The position numbers and the translations under genes were made by a program. From contig PDUO01000005.1 in assembly GCA_003008705.1 (NCBI GenBank), forward strand, positions 1,429,997 to 1,493,996: DNA of 64,000 bases, read 5' to 3'. Below are positions 45,158 to 57,857 of this stretch, piece after piece. The stretch's first letter is position 1, and every line of letters starts with the position of its first letter. Below the pieces are notes generated by a model. It was given only the letters and a program-made list of their open reading frames with translations. It was not told the DNA's origin and ran no database searches. The DNA comes from Pezicula radicicola (taxonomy: Eukaryota; Ascomycota; Leotiomycetes; Helotiales; Dermateaceae).

Positions 45158-47068
45158 TCAAAAAACCCAACGTATAAAAGTCTCAGCCTTCCCTTTCCAA
45201 CCCTTACTCTCATCCACATCATCAATTTCCCCAGGCAGAACCTCATAAGCATCAGTCTCAAGATCCATCTCCCTCAAACCCACAATCTTCGACTTCTTCA
45301 AGAGCTTCCACCCAAGGTACATAACCAACATAACAGGAAGCTCAATATAAAAACTCACAAAATCCACACCACTAAAAGGACTAAAACAAGACCATCCCTG
45401 CACCAAAACCAAAAACGAATTCAAGAAAACAGAAAACCAAGGTCCCCATGGATAAGTCCAATTTTTGAACGGCAACAAATGAGTCTTCCCTTGAACTTCC
45501 AGCGCAGCACGAAATCTCAATGATGCTATTCCAATAGCTATCCACGATAATTGATTAGAAACACCAACAATATTCTGAAGCCAGTTCCAGACAGTCCCAG
45601 CTCCGATAAAGCTAGCGCCGAAGCAAAGAAGGCTGATAGAACTTGTTGCAAGTACAGCAACCCATGGGACCTGATTCCGGTTCAGGCGACCGAAGAACTG
45701 AGGCGCATGTCTATCGACAGCGAGTGTGTAAAGAAGCCTGGTGCCTGCAAAAAGGGCATGATTACCAGCACTCAGAACACTAGTCATAATAACAGCATTA
45801 ATAAAACTACCAGCTGCTTTCGCACCAACCATCTGAAAGACGAGTGTGAATGGAGAAGTCCGAGTAGATTTGGAATTGAGCCCTTCGGTTGTATAAGCGA
45901 TATCAAGTCCAATCAAGAGTATCGAGAGAACATAGAAGAGGAGAATTCGCCAGAAGACGTTTTTTACAACTCGTGGAAGGTTTTTGGTAGGGTTTTTGGT
46001 CTCTCCAGCTGTAATTGCTATTGATTCTGTTCCACCGTCTAATGACTCGGTTAGTATAGCTACAAATAGAACTCACTCTACGCCAATACTTACAGGCAAA
46101 GGATGCTGTAACAAACACTGATGCGAAGCCACCGATACCCCCTACAAACGGTGCTCCTGGGAGACGCCAATTCTCTCCTCCAATGTAATGACCGTCGGTA
46201 TTGCCACCTGCATTTACCACAATTCCAAGAATTATAAAGATCTGTCGTAAACGTTAGGAAATTACTTAACTAGATGATTTTCAAAGAACCACGGTTAGCA
46301 CTTACAATGATGGTGATTACTTTCAGCAGACTAAGCCAATACTCAATCTACAACAATAATTAGCACATTGCTCGGGGGAGTTCAACATAAATGCCACGCC
46401 TTACTTCACCATATGCTCTGACTGAGATGATATTGGCACAAACCAATGTCACCCAAAAGATAATACCCAGTGCCCACCCCGGGAAATTTGAATTCCAATA
46501 GTTAAAGACCAGTTGCAAAGCAACCAGATCCGAAGCCATCGAAACAGCATCATTGAACCAGTAGTTCCACGTCAATGCAAATCCAAAAGCATCATCCACA
46601 AACCTTCCAGCAAAAGTACAGAAGGACTAATTTCTCAAATCACATCAGTCAATATCCAAACATACTAGCAACAAAAGAAGAAGTAAAAAAAGAAAAACTA
46701 ACACCAGCAATAGGCATAAAAGCCGCCATCTCACCCAAAGCCAACATAGTCAAAAAGACAATAACTCCAACAATAAGATAAGCAATCAACATCGAAGCAG
46801 GTCCTCCAGTCGCCAACGATTTTCCAGTTCCAAGAAAAAGACCTGTTCCAATGGTACCTCCAATTGCGATCATTTGAACTTGTCGAGCTGAGAGTTTTCG
46901 AGCTAGCCGATCGGCAATGATGCGATGTTCATGAATTGATTCTGGATCTGCTTGGTGGGAGGTTGGGTGGTCTGCTTTTCTGGAGACATGGCTGCCTTCT
47001 CTATGTGAAAGGTTCTCATTTGATGTTGTTGTTGGAAGGTGACGTCGACTGTCACTGTCGCCCGACAT
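45158..47068 (-). CDS. amino-acid permease (yeast AAT/APC family)
   Basis: Five exons (47068-46703, 46626-46405, 46347-46306, 46241-46094, 46038-45158; introns 55-76 nt) join to 552 residues; exon 3 is only 42 nt. A hydrophilic cytosolic N-terminus is followed by about 12 membrane helices. Family signatures include RQVQMIAIGGTIGTGLFLGTGKSLATGGPASMLIAYLIVG, ALGEMAAFMPIAGSFCTFAGRFVDDAFGFALTWNYWFNDA, SFAYGGTESIAITAGETKNPTKNLPRVVKNVFWRI and SAGNHALFAGTRLLYTLAVDRHAP. These are typical of fungal plasma-membrane general or specific amino-acid/H+ symporters of the Gap1/Dip5 kind. The E-T-K-N-P loop is intact. Substrate range cannot be read. C-terminal tail (EIDDVDESKGWKGKAETFIRWVF) is cytosolic and may carry trafficking signals. 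Confidence 0.93.
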
Positions 47069-50000
47069 TGTGATGCCGGACTAGTGAAGCGATCAATCTA
47101 TTGTGGGTAAATAGAGAGAAAGGGGAGAGGGAGTGCGGAGAGAGAGATAGGAGCGAAAAGAAGAAGGATACCTAACATATATTTAATTATTATCATTTGT
47201 ACTTCGTATCGCAAAACTTTTTGCAAACGCTGACATCTAATCTTGCTAGTTAAGTATTGCGTGCTTGCATGCTCTGTTTGCTCAAGATGCCCAGACATAT
47301 TTACGTAATGTGTGCCGAGCATGAAAAACCCAACTTCCTGTTTAGTCTCGCTTAAATCAGATTTCGCTCGACTTATTATCCAACTTGCTCTTGCAATACT
47401 GATAGTATTCGATATTTTAATAGACCACAGTCCCCAGGCCCGGTTCCAAAATGCTCACCTCAGGTCTTTGCGTAACGGTCGTAATGGTCACGTGTTGAGC
47501 GTTGGGCTGACCGACAACACATTACTCTTCTCGGCGAGTATCTAATTTATGGTATTTTGGAAACTAACTGGGCTCTTTCTATTTTCCCTTTACGTACTTG
47601 CTAATAATTTTAAATTTCTATTATTACAATTTGGATCAATATTTGCGGTTGGGCGTTTTCGCGTCCCCTCGTTTAGAAGTTGACTTTTCATTGTGAGCCG
47701 AAGCTGAGCCTAGAAACTTCGAGATTCCGATGTACAGATGAACCTACCCCCCTTATATTAACCTTCTGCTAGGCTTCTACTAAAAGATCTCTTTTACTAA
47801 CATATCTAAAACGATTCCCATTCATGAGATCCTCCAAAGGGAGAATCACCACAGATCCAATTCTACAGAATATTCCTTCTTAAATTCTACAACGCCATAT
47901 CAATGAGTAAAAGAATAGGCTCTTGAGTTATTCGAGATAATACAGTCAATTAATATTTTTAGTGATTAACGTATTGCCTGTGAGAATGTTGGAATTCAAT
48001 GCTACAGTCAATGTTAAGTAGAAGGCGAGAATATTAGACTTGTTTAGCCGAGCTGCATATGCCCTTTTGGAAAGAAACACCACAAATAGTCTATATTCTA
48101 GTAGGCAGCGACTCGGATTCCAAGTTCTAGAGAAAATGAATAATTCAGAAGATTCTACTTTACATAATAGTCACAAATGTGTCTGCAAACTTCATTTATT
48201 GTCACTAATTATCTATCTATCGTCTAAATATTTTGAGACCCTCCTAATTTGCACTCTTGCATAAATGATTGACCGAAAGTCTTCTTTGGTAGAGTGGAAG
48301 AACAGTCCTAGAATGGACAGGCAAGCAGTTCGACCATCTACAGAAGAAGCGTATATCCAAACTGGCTAGACCTGGAATCGTTCATGAGTGTTCTGAATCG
48401 ATGACGAGAATAGTAGTACTATTAGGGTTTCAAGGCATCTTTGAAGCTATATAATTATAGAGGTAGAAACTGTATCGAGTAGAATACCTCGTTGTAGTAG
48501 AATCGAGTGCTGCTTCTGCCAATAGCTTGCCTGTTGCCAATTTCTATCTGTCCTTTCAACAAAATAAACTCTGTATTAGGATTTCTAGGAGCTTGTTCTA
48601 TAATTGCTTGGTTGTCGAATTTAAGATAGAGCTTTCGGCAATGGACCTCCACAGAGTAAGGCCAGTCATTAATGCAATAAGTTGCCAATAGGAAACGGTC
48701 CCCCTTCCGAATTGCGCACAAACTGGTCTCAACACGTCCTATATCGGCTCGACGCATTGTCCATAGTAAGTACCAATTTTCTAGTCCAATTCTTTTATAG
48801 TATGTACGAATGTGGATTTGATCACTAGCGAATATCCAACTACTATTGAACATTCTTGCCGCGTTTTATTTTGCTTCGGTTACCTGTTTAAACTTATATT
48901 AGTTACTCTCTATATATAAAGTTATGTTAAGCTATAACAGGTGAAAAACAAGAAATTATTAGCCACTAAAGTAATGGAATTTCAGCAACCTCACTATTAA
49001 CGTCGGTGCATAGAGTCAGTATGATTGACTAGATTAGCTTCTACGCTCTCTCAAGTCGATTTGATGCTTTCTAGCGTATAAGACGCAAGTCAAAGAATAA
49101 GGTTCTACTTAAGAATTTATTAACGGTTTCTACCTAATGTCACTGTTGTTAGGTAGGATTTTGTTGTCACTTGTAAAGTTTACCAGTTGATATATTGATT
49201 TCCATAAAGCCAACTCTAGGTAGATACAATCGGGCTTTGTTCTGTCACCCTGTACAGTGTATTTCAACAACATAATATTACAGACTGTCTGTACGTCTAG
49301 TGCTCTATTACGGGAATTAACAATCCCAACGTGCTCAACACAGTATCTCGATTGGCACCACTCATATCATCTAGTATATAGCAATTGGATCGTAGATTCG
49401 AATTAATGGCTTTAAGATGAGCAGCTCTAGATTTCTAAAATTTTATTTTTTATTTTTATTTGTTGAGTAATGGTTGAAGCTGTGCTAGTAACTGACTTTT
49501 TTTGTTCTGTTTGTTAATTGCAGGACTCTTCTTCGAAGAATACATGCCGGACCAGTATGCTAAGCGAGTTGGCAGACTACCTTAGAGCCATCTAACTAGT
49601 CGATTTAGAAACATGTATATGCTTATAGCTGGAGGCCTAGCCAGAAGCATAGACCAACCTACAAGCTTTCCAATGTCCCACTTCGACAGCACGTGCTGCT
49701 AATCTTATGCGTTTTCCTTTGAATCTCGCCTTTTTTAGTTAACAATATAAGACAGGATGCCATTCTACTTAGTCCAACCTTTAAACTCCTACTAGGCAAT
49801 TAACACAAGTCTCTATGTTTTAAATAAACAATGACAACAGTGTGCTACGTAGCAACGTTTCCTTCATTCGTCGAGAGCTTAGAAAAAGTAATATATTCTT
49901 CTAGAGACTCTGAACACACTGGGTATACGTTTGAAAATCTAGTTGCCTATAGGATTAGTTCGGCTATAGAGGTGTAAGAGGTAGCTGCTTTGTGCGCATA

Positions 50001-51507
50001 TAAACATCTCAAATCGGTTCTCTTCTCCTTAAGTTTTACTAGTGTATAGAGGACTAGATAACAGATAGGTTTAATCTTGTATAAGTGTATACAAGCTAGG
50101 AGGAATAAGGAGAAGGTGTTTCTTTACACTCTCTAAGGACTATGCAGAAGAGCAAAAGCCACATATCGCAACCTTTAGAGACATAAACAAACTAAGCGCT
50201 AATGCCAACCACTGCAACTTCAGCACCGCAGAGGTAGACGGCATCTTTTATCCTATTGTGTATAGTAACACATAGACAACCTATTAAATATTCAAAGACT
50301 CTTCTCTTAATTTTTATCAATTGATACTCAAGATCTTTCACTTATAGTACTATAGCGAATTAAGTTACTAGCTGTCAATTGCCAAAGTGCTGTTAAACTT
50401 TTTATTTTTATTTTAGACCTACACTACTGATTCTAGACTTAGATAGTGTAGAATTATAGCTTGTCTTAACGACTAAGCTCACTTTGGGAAGAGAGATGAC
50501 TTTATCAGCTAGTTACTCTTCTGTTGCCATGATTGTGGAACCGAACAACCAATGTATAGCATGGAGAACGAGGATTACTGTTTCAAGCACCTGCCCTGAG
50601 AGCTCGCTCAACAATCATACATTGAAATTTATGTAGCGTTTATAAGGATCCTAGATAGAAATTAAGAATAGTTCTATTATAAAGTAACTATTGTCAAGCA
50701 GAACCAAGTTGTCATTATAACGTTGTTTCTTTTACAATATAACAGATTAGGAGAAGAATAACAGCCTTCTATATGAACTATTATCTCGCTCCTCTGCTCC
50801 CTCCTCTACAAAGCTAGCTAAAGTATTAATTCATAGATGTATCTAGGCTTACAACTTCGCATTTCTCCGGTGGCTTGTCTAAGGTTTATCTTTCCCTCTC
50901 GGTATGCTTTGTGCGCTTAGCAAGAAAAATGAAAAGATTTTACAGACATATTAGCTAACTTCTGTGGTAGGGCTCAGGCAGACAAGCAGGAGGATATATT
51001 TTTGTAGGTTGAGCAGAGTCTAAGCTTTTAATAGGCCATGTAATAACTTGTTAACTAGTAGCAGAGAAAACAGTACAAGAGAGAAAGAGGAGCTTTTACA
51101 AAAGTAGAACTTGAATCATTCTCTTTATTTTCTACTAAGTACTTCAATCCACATACGTGTATTTAATAATAGTTATTAATTCTCTTTTGTTGTAGAGGAA
51201 ATAAAGAAGTAAGGTTAAGTGCAATCTTATTTATGTTAAGAGTGCTCTTTTAGTTGCATTTACATATTAGTAAAATCATCTGTTTCACCAAAAGTGCCTG
51301 AATGAATTCTTTGAAAAGATCAACGCAAATCTCTCCCCCATCCTACTCCTCCTGTCCGCCAAATCAAACACTAGAAACACCCTCGTTCATAAATCTCAAC
51401 CTCCCCCCATCCCCCCATCCCTCCTAAGTCCCCTCTTCCTCACTAACAACCTCCCAAAACCACCTCCTCCCTAACCCTGACTCCCACCTTAGAATCTAAA
51501 GTCTCAA
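47069..51507. other. permease 5' region followed by AT-rich gene desert
   Basis: The first few hundred bases serve as permease promoter. From about 47.6 kb the sequence is AT-rich, full of stops. One minus-strand frame at 48853-48455 (132 residues, MFNSSWIFASDQIHIRTYYKRIG...) is more complex than chance but unrecognised. Around 50.5 kb a plus-strand stretch with stops encodes CHDCGTEQPMYSMENEDYCFKHLP, which looks like a decayed Cys-rich exon. No transposase or polymerase motif was recognised. Confidence 0.5.
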
Positions 51508-52230
51508 TCACTCCACGAGAATTCCCCGCAAAATAATTAACCCTAAAATCTTCTTTATAGACCTTGTAAAGCTTAGAATTACAAAGACTGAAACAGAGCG
51601 AGGATATTGGGTCGAGATATGGTATAGTCGGTGTAGAATAGAGATTGGGAGATTAGTGATATGAGAATTTCGATCACCTGATAGATATTTTGGATTTTCT
51701 AGAAACGTACAATGTATTAGTCCACCTTCAATCTTGTAGAGTAAACTGTTATAATAAGAATAAACCACAGAAACTCCCAATACTTCCCTGCCGTATTCTC
51801 AGCTTTCCCACTAATCTCCTACCACAGCAGCATCAGCTTCTCCTGAACTAAAACTCCTACTAAGCTGGTCATCTTACCGTTTCAACATTATCCTTCTTTT
51901 CCTTCAAAAGGTGGCTAAATTCTGTGATTTCTTGGTCTGAATCTATTCTCGTATTATCTAGTTCCTCCATCATTGCTGCGTAGACAAGTGCGAGGTCGCG
52001 TTGTCTTTGTTAAGGACTAGCTGATTGAGATTGTGCAGTGTTTTCTGGTGCGGGTTTGTTATTAGTATTGTTTTTGCTTTTGGGGGGGGGGAGCATGTGT
52101 AGAAGGTAATGTAGCATAGAGAATGGGAAACACTTACCTGCCATTTTGGTTTTGTGGTTGATTCTTGGATTGATTCGTGAATTGTAACGTGGGCCTCGGG
52201 GGGTGGGGATGGTAGAGTGGTGGAAGGCAA
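51508..52230 (-). pseudogene. decayed multi-exon gene of unknown function
   Basis: The piece 52230-52138 (MPSTTLPSPPPEAHVTIHESIQESTTKPKWQ) ends at a perfect GTAAGT donor. A second coding-like piece about 52009-51878 reads RQRDLALVYAAMMEELDNTRIDSDQEITEFSHLLKEKKDNVET before a GTAAG donor. It is in a phase that does not join the first piece, and is directly preceded in frame by TAA (52012-52010). A third frame (51780-51508) encodes a hydrophobic/Ser-rich stretch of doubtful value. The second piece looks like a helical, conserved exon. The gene seems broken; family not recognised. Confidence 0.4.
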
Positions 52231-53588
52231 GTACTGTGGGTGTAATAACAGAAGGGCGGTTTTATAATTGACTTTTGGAGGAGTTATGAGTGGTGGAGTG
52301 GTTGATGAGAGATAATAAAAGCTTTATCTAGTATTTTCTTAGTTAAACGCTTTCTGTGTTCTCTTTCTCTATATTAACCTTTATGCTAACTTATTCTTTA
52401 CCAATCTTCAATATTCCTCCTCTTCCTTAGAAGTTCTTAGATTACTCTAGGACTTTGTATTCCACGCAGAAAATAAAGTTAAAGAAAGAATCTATAGACT
52501 TTTAAAGGAGGGAGGCTCCTTCTTGAAGACATTACAAGTTTAGCGACCTGTTCTGCATTTTATATGCTAGAAGCAACATACATTATAAGGAAAGAACTTT
52601 CAACTTCTATAATCTATATAACTTGTAAGCACAATCTCTATACTTTAACACTATATCACTAGCTCTTTTTAAACCCATATATATGTACCTCCCACAAATA
52701 ATTTATATCTTTAGAAACCTCCTCTTCCACACTCGTCTAAACCAACCATATCTATCCTCAACAAAACAACCAAAATAAACAGTAAGTCTTTATTCCCCCT
52801 TCCACTCCTTCCCTTCTAAAACACGTTATATTAACTATTGTTCAGACAACAACAACACCAATAACAACTAAGAAGACAAGAAACCAGAATAGGGTCAAGA
52901 TATGAATAGTAAGATTTTAAGCCCTACTTAATTTACAAAAGCCAAAAAAGCTGAGAAATAGTTATTGGACACAGACATAAGCAGCTCTATCGATTACACT
53001 ACAACCGCAACCACCCAACCAACCAACACTACTCCTAACCCTCCCCTCCTGGCTTATCCACAGAATAATCTCATTCCTATCACCCATCGATACCTACTCT
53101 CTGGCCCTAAGCAAAGACTATCTGTGCTCGTTAATCTATGGATCATCTCCAGACCAAGTGAGCTCTATCAGATGTAGATGTAAGGGTTCTAGTAGGTGAA
53201 TAACAAAGAGAGAAAAAATCAACACTTTACAAGTCTTGGGCCAGCTTACCTTGGACACTGAAGTCAGACAAAATTTGATTTGAGAAAAAGACTCCCCTAG
53301 TTCACTTGACTCGAGGAATTCGCTTGATTTCTTACAAGATCATATTTCACAATGGGCAGCACATGGAAAGCAAGCACTAGAGTAGTAGAATGACACGCTC
53401 GTCTATTGAAAGTAATTTTCCTCGCATACTGTGTGTGTATGCTTCATATGCATCGCTGATTTTCAGGATCGCAACCATAAAACGCCTGGGTATATTCCCG
53501 CCTCCGTATGGTACAGATCATCATTCGTAAAAGTCATGAAAGAAACGTATCCTATGCTCAGCGTCTCGTCCAACCATGCTCTCCACAA
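52231..53588. other. AT-rich intergenic region, no supported gene
   Basis: About 1.36 kb. A plus-strand frame near 52965-53177 has a Thr/Pro/Asn-rich stretch (TTTATTQPTNTTPNPPLLAYPQNN) without clear start. Near 53276-53335 a degraded reverse copy of the GTGAGTTACTYAAATCAA repeat may be present. Confidence 0.45.
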
Positions 53589-55003
53589 TCATGCGTTTCT
53601 AGAATCAGCTCTGCTCGGCTCAGTTCGGCTTGGTCCTCTGCTGGGTCCAGCCTCACTGCTTGTTGCAATGCTGCTTCCATCACCTTCACCAGCTCCACGG
53701 TCGGCACTTCTTCGGGCTGGACTGTCAAGAGCTTCAAACTCCTTGACAGCCTTCTCTGCATTGACAAGAGCAGAGTTGAAGCGGGCTTCGCCAGGAGGAA
53801 GGATGACAGCCAGGTAGGTGTTAGTGGTGAATTTGGCAATGAAGAGAGCGAAGTTGGGCATCTTCAACTCAAAAATGGTGAACTGCTCTGCGGACTTTGG
53901 CGTTCCAGTGAACCGCGAGGTCGATTGCTTGAAGTTCTTGATGATGTTGGAGATGCGCTCAAAACGGTCCTTGGTTGGGTTCATTTCGCCAATTCTTGAG
54001 GCCCAGCTTGATACTACCAGGAACGACGATCGCTCGAACAGCATGATTTCCTCAGCTTCCAAGATGGCACCCAGAGACGACAAATGTTGCTCGATCTCGC
54101 CCAGGTTAGGAACCAAGTCATGGATGATCTCGGCCCAAGCCTTGTACAACGACTGGTCCCAAATGGAGGTAGCGAAGGGGATTGGATCGAAAGCATCTGA
54201 CTTTGATCGGATGAGCTCAACGTGGTTGTTGTACATGGTCTCTCGGAGGTGGTGAGCAACGAGGTCCATCTTGTGGATGAGGATGTAAACAGACGAGGTA
54301 GGTGAGAACTGGGAGAGAGCAGCGATGATGGATCGGTAGGTCAAGAGGTCACGGTCGAAGTCGCGCGATTCGATGTCAAAGACGTAGATTAGGACACCAA
54401 CGTTGGAGAAGACGTGCTGGCGTTGTTGCGACAAGTAGTTTTCCATGAACGCATCTTGTCTGAAGAACGAAGTCAGCTTTAGTCCGATCTTGAAAGTGAT
54501 TTGAGGGAAACAGCGCAATCATTAGATTGAAGGTGATGCGCACCAGGCTTCGAGGACCCGGTAGAAGCAATGGGGGAGAAAGTGAAGATGTTAATAACTC
54601 ACCCTCCACAGTCCCACAAGTTCAAAGTGAGGTTGCCCAGGAACTTGACATGGCTCAAGTCGACGTCAATGGTTGCGCCCAATCTACGCGTATCCTTGGC
54701 GACATAGTTGCTGAAGATGATTGATCTCATGGAGCTCTTGCCTGAACCTGACTTGCCCATGAGCAGGACCTTCTTCTTCTTGAGCTTCTTGGGCTCGGAA
54801 GCTGGGGAGGCGGCTGGCTCATCATGAATTGTGAGGCTCTCCATGTTGCTTGTGATGGGGTTCTCGTCTTCGTCCTCTGAGGAATGCTGATCGAAGGAAT
54901 TGGGGTCGAAAGGGTCGAGAACCTCGGGATTTGTGTATTCTCTGAGTGGTCTGCCACCAGGACCACGGCCTTGATCAGGTCCGTAGATAAATTTCGAAGC
55001 CAT
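53589..55003 (-). CDS. GTR1: Rag-family GTPase Gtr1
   Basis: Exon 1 (55003-54603) and exon 2 (54459-53589), split by a 143-nt intron, give 423 residues. ATG at 55003 was preferred to one 36 codons upstream because family members start with the short N-terminus. Residues 83-90 are the P-loop (GKSGSGKS), then [44 protein letters not shown] (switch and G3, the intron splitting the GGQ), [13 protein letters not shown] (G4), and the C-terminal roadblock-like half ([20 protein letters not shown]). Gtr1 pairs with Gtr2 at the vacuole and signals amino-acid sufficiency to TORC1. Compared with yeast Gtr1 (about 310 residues) it has an acidic N-terminal extension and a Ser/Arg-rich tail, as in other filamentous fungi. 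Confidence 0.94.
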
Positions 55004-55202
55004 TTGGATTGATTTCGCGAGGGCGGTGAAAGGCTGGGTGTGGCGCAGTCGTTGTGGCGGTGCAGTTTGTGGAGGTTGCACGCTGTGGCGCTCGGATGTG
55101 GCGCAGGACACTAAAATTTAGCTCAATCACATGGCTGTTAGTGCTAACCTTAATTGGGTTTAGCCTTTTATTCTAGGTACGCTGACAATGAGCGCTAGTA
55201 AA

Positions 55203-55312
55203 ATTGAGTTACTAAAATCAACACAGTTACCAAAATCAAGTGAGTTACCCAAATCAATATAGTTACCCAAAGCAAGTGAGTTGCCTAAATTAACAGAGTT
55301 ACCAAGGATCCA
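55203..55312. repeat. tandem array of the GAGTTACC repeat
   Basis: Six copies of AGTTAC(T/C) or AGTTGCC spaced alternately about 20 and 16 bases (TGAGTTACTAAAATCAACAC then AGTTACCAAAATCAAG and so on), i.e. a 36-bp higher-order unit made of two ~18-bp halves. Same family as the array at 33.4 kb. Confidence 0.8.
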
Positions 55313-57309
55313 ATAATGAATTTGTGAAGTGTGGCGAATTATGAATTCATCAACACCTGCTGTATAAGTACTGGGGGTTTTAGCAGAACAACTTCCTTAC
55401 AAGATGACACATTTTCCTTTATTTAATTAATGTGCACAAGGTGAATGTGTATTTTAGCGCTAAACGAAACGCTAAACGAGCTACCTTCTTGGGTGCCCCC
55501 TTGACTTCTTCTTTTTTTCAACCCAATAACGCAATTGACAACGTCACAGATCTTCTGCAAAAAAATGAAGCCTAATCCAAAGCATTCATCCGATCCACTG
55601 CCATTGGTAGATGGGACCCAGCTGTTGAAAGCAGTACTACCACATCCACAGTCTGAGGAACCTTCCTCTATCGAGACGCGATTCCATTTCGACCTTGATA
55701 GACGAGCATAACCAGGGGCCAGTTGTTGTTATTCTATACAGTTTTGCAATAACCAGGAAGTGCGTCTATACTAGGAGACTAAGAATGAACTTTAATAATA
55801 GTTGGGATTATCTAGCAATAAAAACCAGAAGATTAACTTAAAAAAATCTCAAGCAATGTTGTTACTATTTCATTTTATAATGTCGAGAAAAAGGAGAACC
55901 CGTTACCTTAAAGAAAGATATCATAGGTGTTTAAGGGGTAATAGTGAGTGGCATTGCTGCCTTTCTTTCCTTTCTAACATAAAGAGGCAGGCCATATCCC
56001 ATCTACTCTATTGTTACAACTCCTACATTATTTTTAGCTAGAGTGTCATTTTCAGTTAGAAGGTAGCAAGATAGCTCTATAGAGGTAAGTAGGATGCTGT
56101 AGATATTCACCAGCTAATAGGGTTCAGATAACACCGTAAAGTATCTCACCTTCGGCTTGTAACAGGTGCACTAGGCAACTAGCTTATAATAATTCTTTAT
56201 TTTTACAACTAACTCAAGGTGTGCGAATCCAGAGGGCGTAGATGCATTCAATCCAAAATCCTTTGATCAACACTCCAACAGCACCTCCAAACCAAATGTC
56301 AAACTGCATGAACGTTAAGCTGATTCTCCTGGCTTTCAGGCAGGAGATTTCTTCTAACCGAACCATCTGTGCACACCAAGGGCTCCTGTAGCTTAAAAGA
56401 GTTGTTGTTAATAGACTTCTTGTTGCCGAAGCTCCTGTTATGTCTACAGGGAAAAGAGAGAGGAGTCTGCGCCGACATGTTAGCAACTGTTTAATCTTAG
56501 GTAAGTATAGTACTTAGGCTTTTCTTGTTTAAATTTTTTGTAATGTGCGCGCTTCTAAGTTTGTATTTAGTGTCTCTATAACGTCTAGTAAATAAATCAG
56601 CAGCAATAAAAGCTAATACCACTCATTTGTCTTTATAGCTATTTTTCACCTACCTCGTTTTAAAAATCTACCTTATATAGAACTAGAAGCTGCCTTTTGG
56701 AACATGCTTATATTTTACTATTAAAGTAGTTGTATGCTTCAACTTTACTTAGTACTAAGTCAGAAGTAGTGTTATTATACTATTCTTTAGGTAGATATCC
56801 TCTTAGAAATTGTTGCATACAAGCATACTGTTGTGCTTGCTTCTTTTTTAAAAGCGATTGATTATTCTCTATTTCTTTAAGGAGGTACTATAACGCAAGC
56901 TAACAAAAATCGAACCAACTAGACAACAGCCAAAGCACCCTATCTTCTATCGACCCGAACATCCAAAGTCTAACACAGAAGACACTCTCCTTCAACCTTC
57001 TGCGGGATTTCCAAATGTGGTGGAGTAAGTAGTACAGTATTCTACTTCGTCCTTATCTAGGCGGCTTTCTTCTGCACTATTATAAAAAAACCAAGATCCA
57101 AATGACAGCAGCATACAATATGACAGGAAACGCACCCATTCGCCGTAAAGAGCGAATGTCTTCCTTAGAACCAGGCTGCCTTTATGAACCTTTGGACAAT
57201 GATCTTCAATAGTTCCGCACGATGTCTAAGCAACTCGCGGCGACCAGAATCTCCTTATCCCAAGTGCTCGTCCTTTCAGTCTTCACTCTTGTAGGCTCAA
57301 GATGTCCTA

Positions 57310-57565
57310 CCAAAACAACTGGATAATGATTCAAACAAGACCTAGTTCTATAGATATTTTTATGGACTTCTCCAGATGTCCACGATAGCTTAAACAACAA
57401 CTTCCCAATTTATGCTAGAGTCTCGTGCACTTGCTATATTGAATTCTTAGTCCCGAAAATTCTGCCAAAGCATTTTTGGATAATACTTCGAACAAGACCT
57501 AAATCTGAAGATATTTGCAGGGACTTCTACAGAAGTGCGCAATAACTTCTATAACAAATCTTCCT
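57310..57565. repeat. two diverged direct repeats
   Basis: 57310-57405 and 57464-57565 share CCAAA, TGGATAAT, AACAAGACCTA, AGATATTT, GGACTTCT, AGA-GT and AACTTC-type blocks in the same order, with about 154 bases between their starts. Confidence 0.55.
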
Positions 57566-57857
57566 TCTGCAGCTTTATTCCAGAATGGCCCTTTTTTTTT
57601 CAAATGCTTAAACAATTATTTATAAATTCCCTTGTCTTTTTGCCCCAAGGGTTTAGATGCATAGCTGCTAAGTGGTAGATCATTACTGTAGTCTGGCGGA
57701 TGAAGTCTTTCCCGCCATCCAAAAATTGGACCATATGATGCTTTCGTACCCCGCCTTTCGTCGTCAATCTCTGAATTGATTTATATTTCATCGTGAGACC
57801 ATTTTGTATATCCAATTCCCTTTTTCTTCTTAATAATTTCACACTACTTTTGCAAAG

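Larger units (their letters stand above)
55004..57857. other. AT-rich intergenic region with repeats, no supported gene
   Basis: About 2.85 kb. It includes the tandem repeat at 55203-55312 and a diverged direct repeat at 57310/57464. A minus-strand frame at 56486-56214 ends ISLTFMQFDIWFGGAVGVLIKGFWIECIYALWIRTP, a plausible membrane segment of unknown origin, perhaps a relic. The last few hundred bases hold the promoter of the isomerase-like gene. Confidence 0.5.

Noticed and set aside
48455..48853. 132-residue minus-strand frame as a gene
   Set aside because: Composition is gene-like but no family, no neighbours and no splice context; left in the desert description only.
53558..54255. Open frames on the plus strand and other minus frames within GTR1
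   Set aside because: Shadows of the GTR1 coding sequence.
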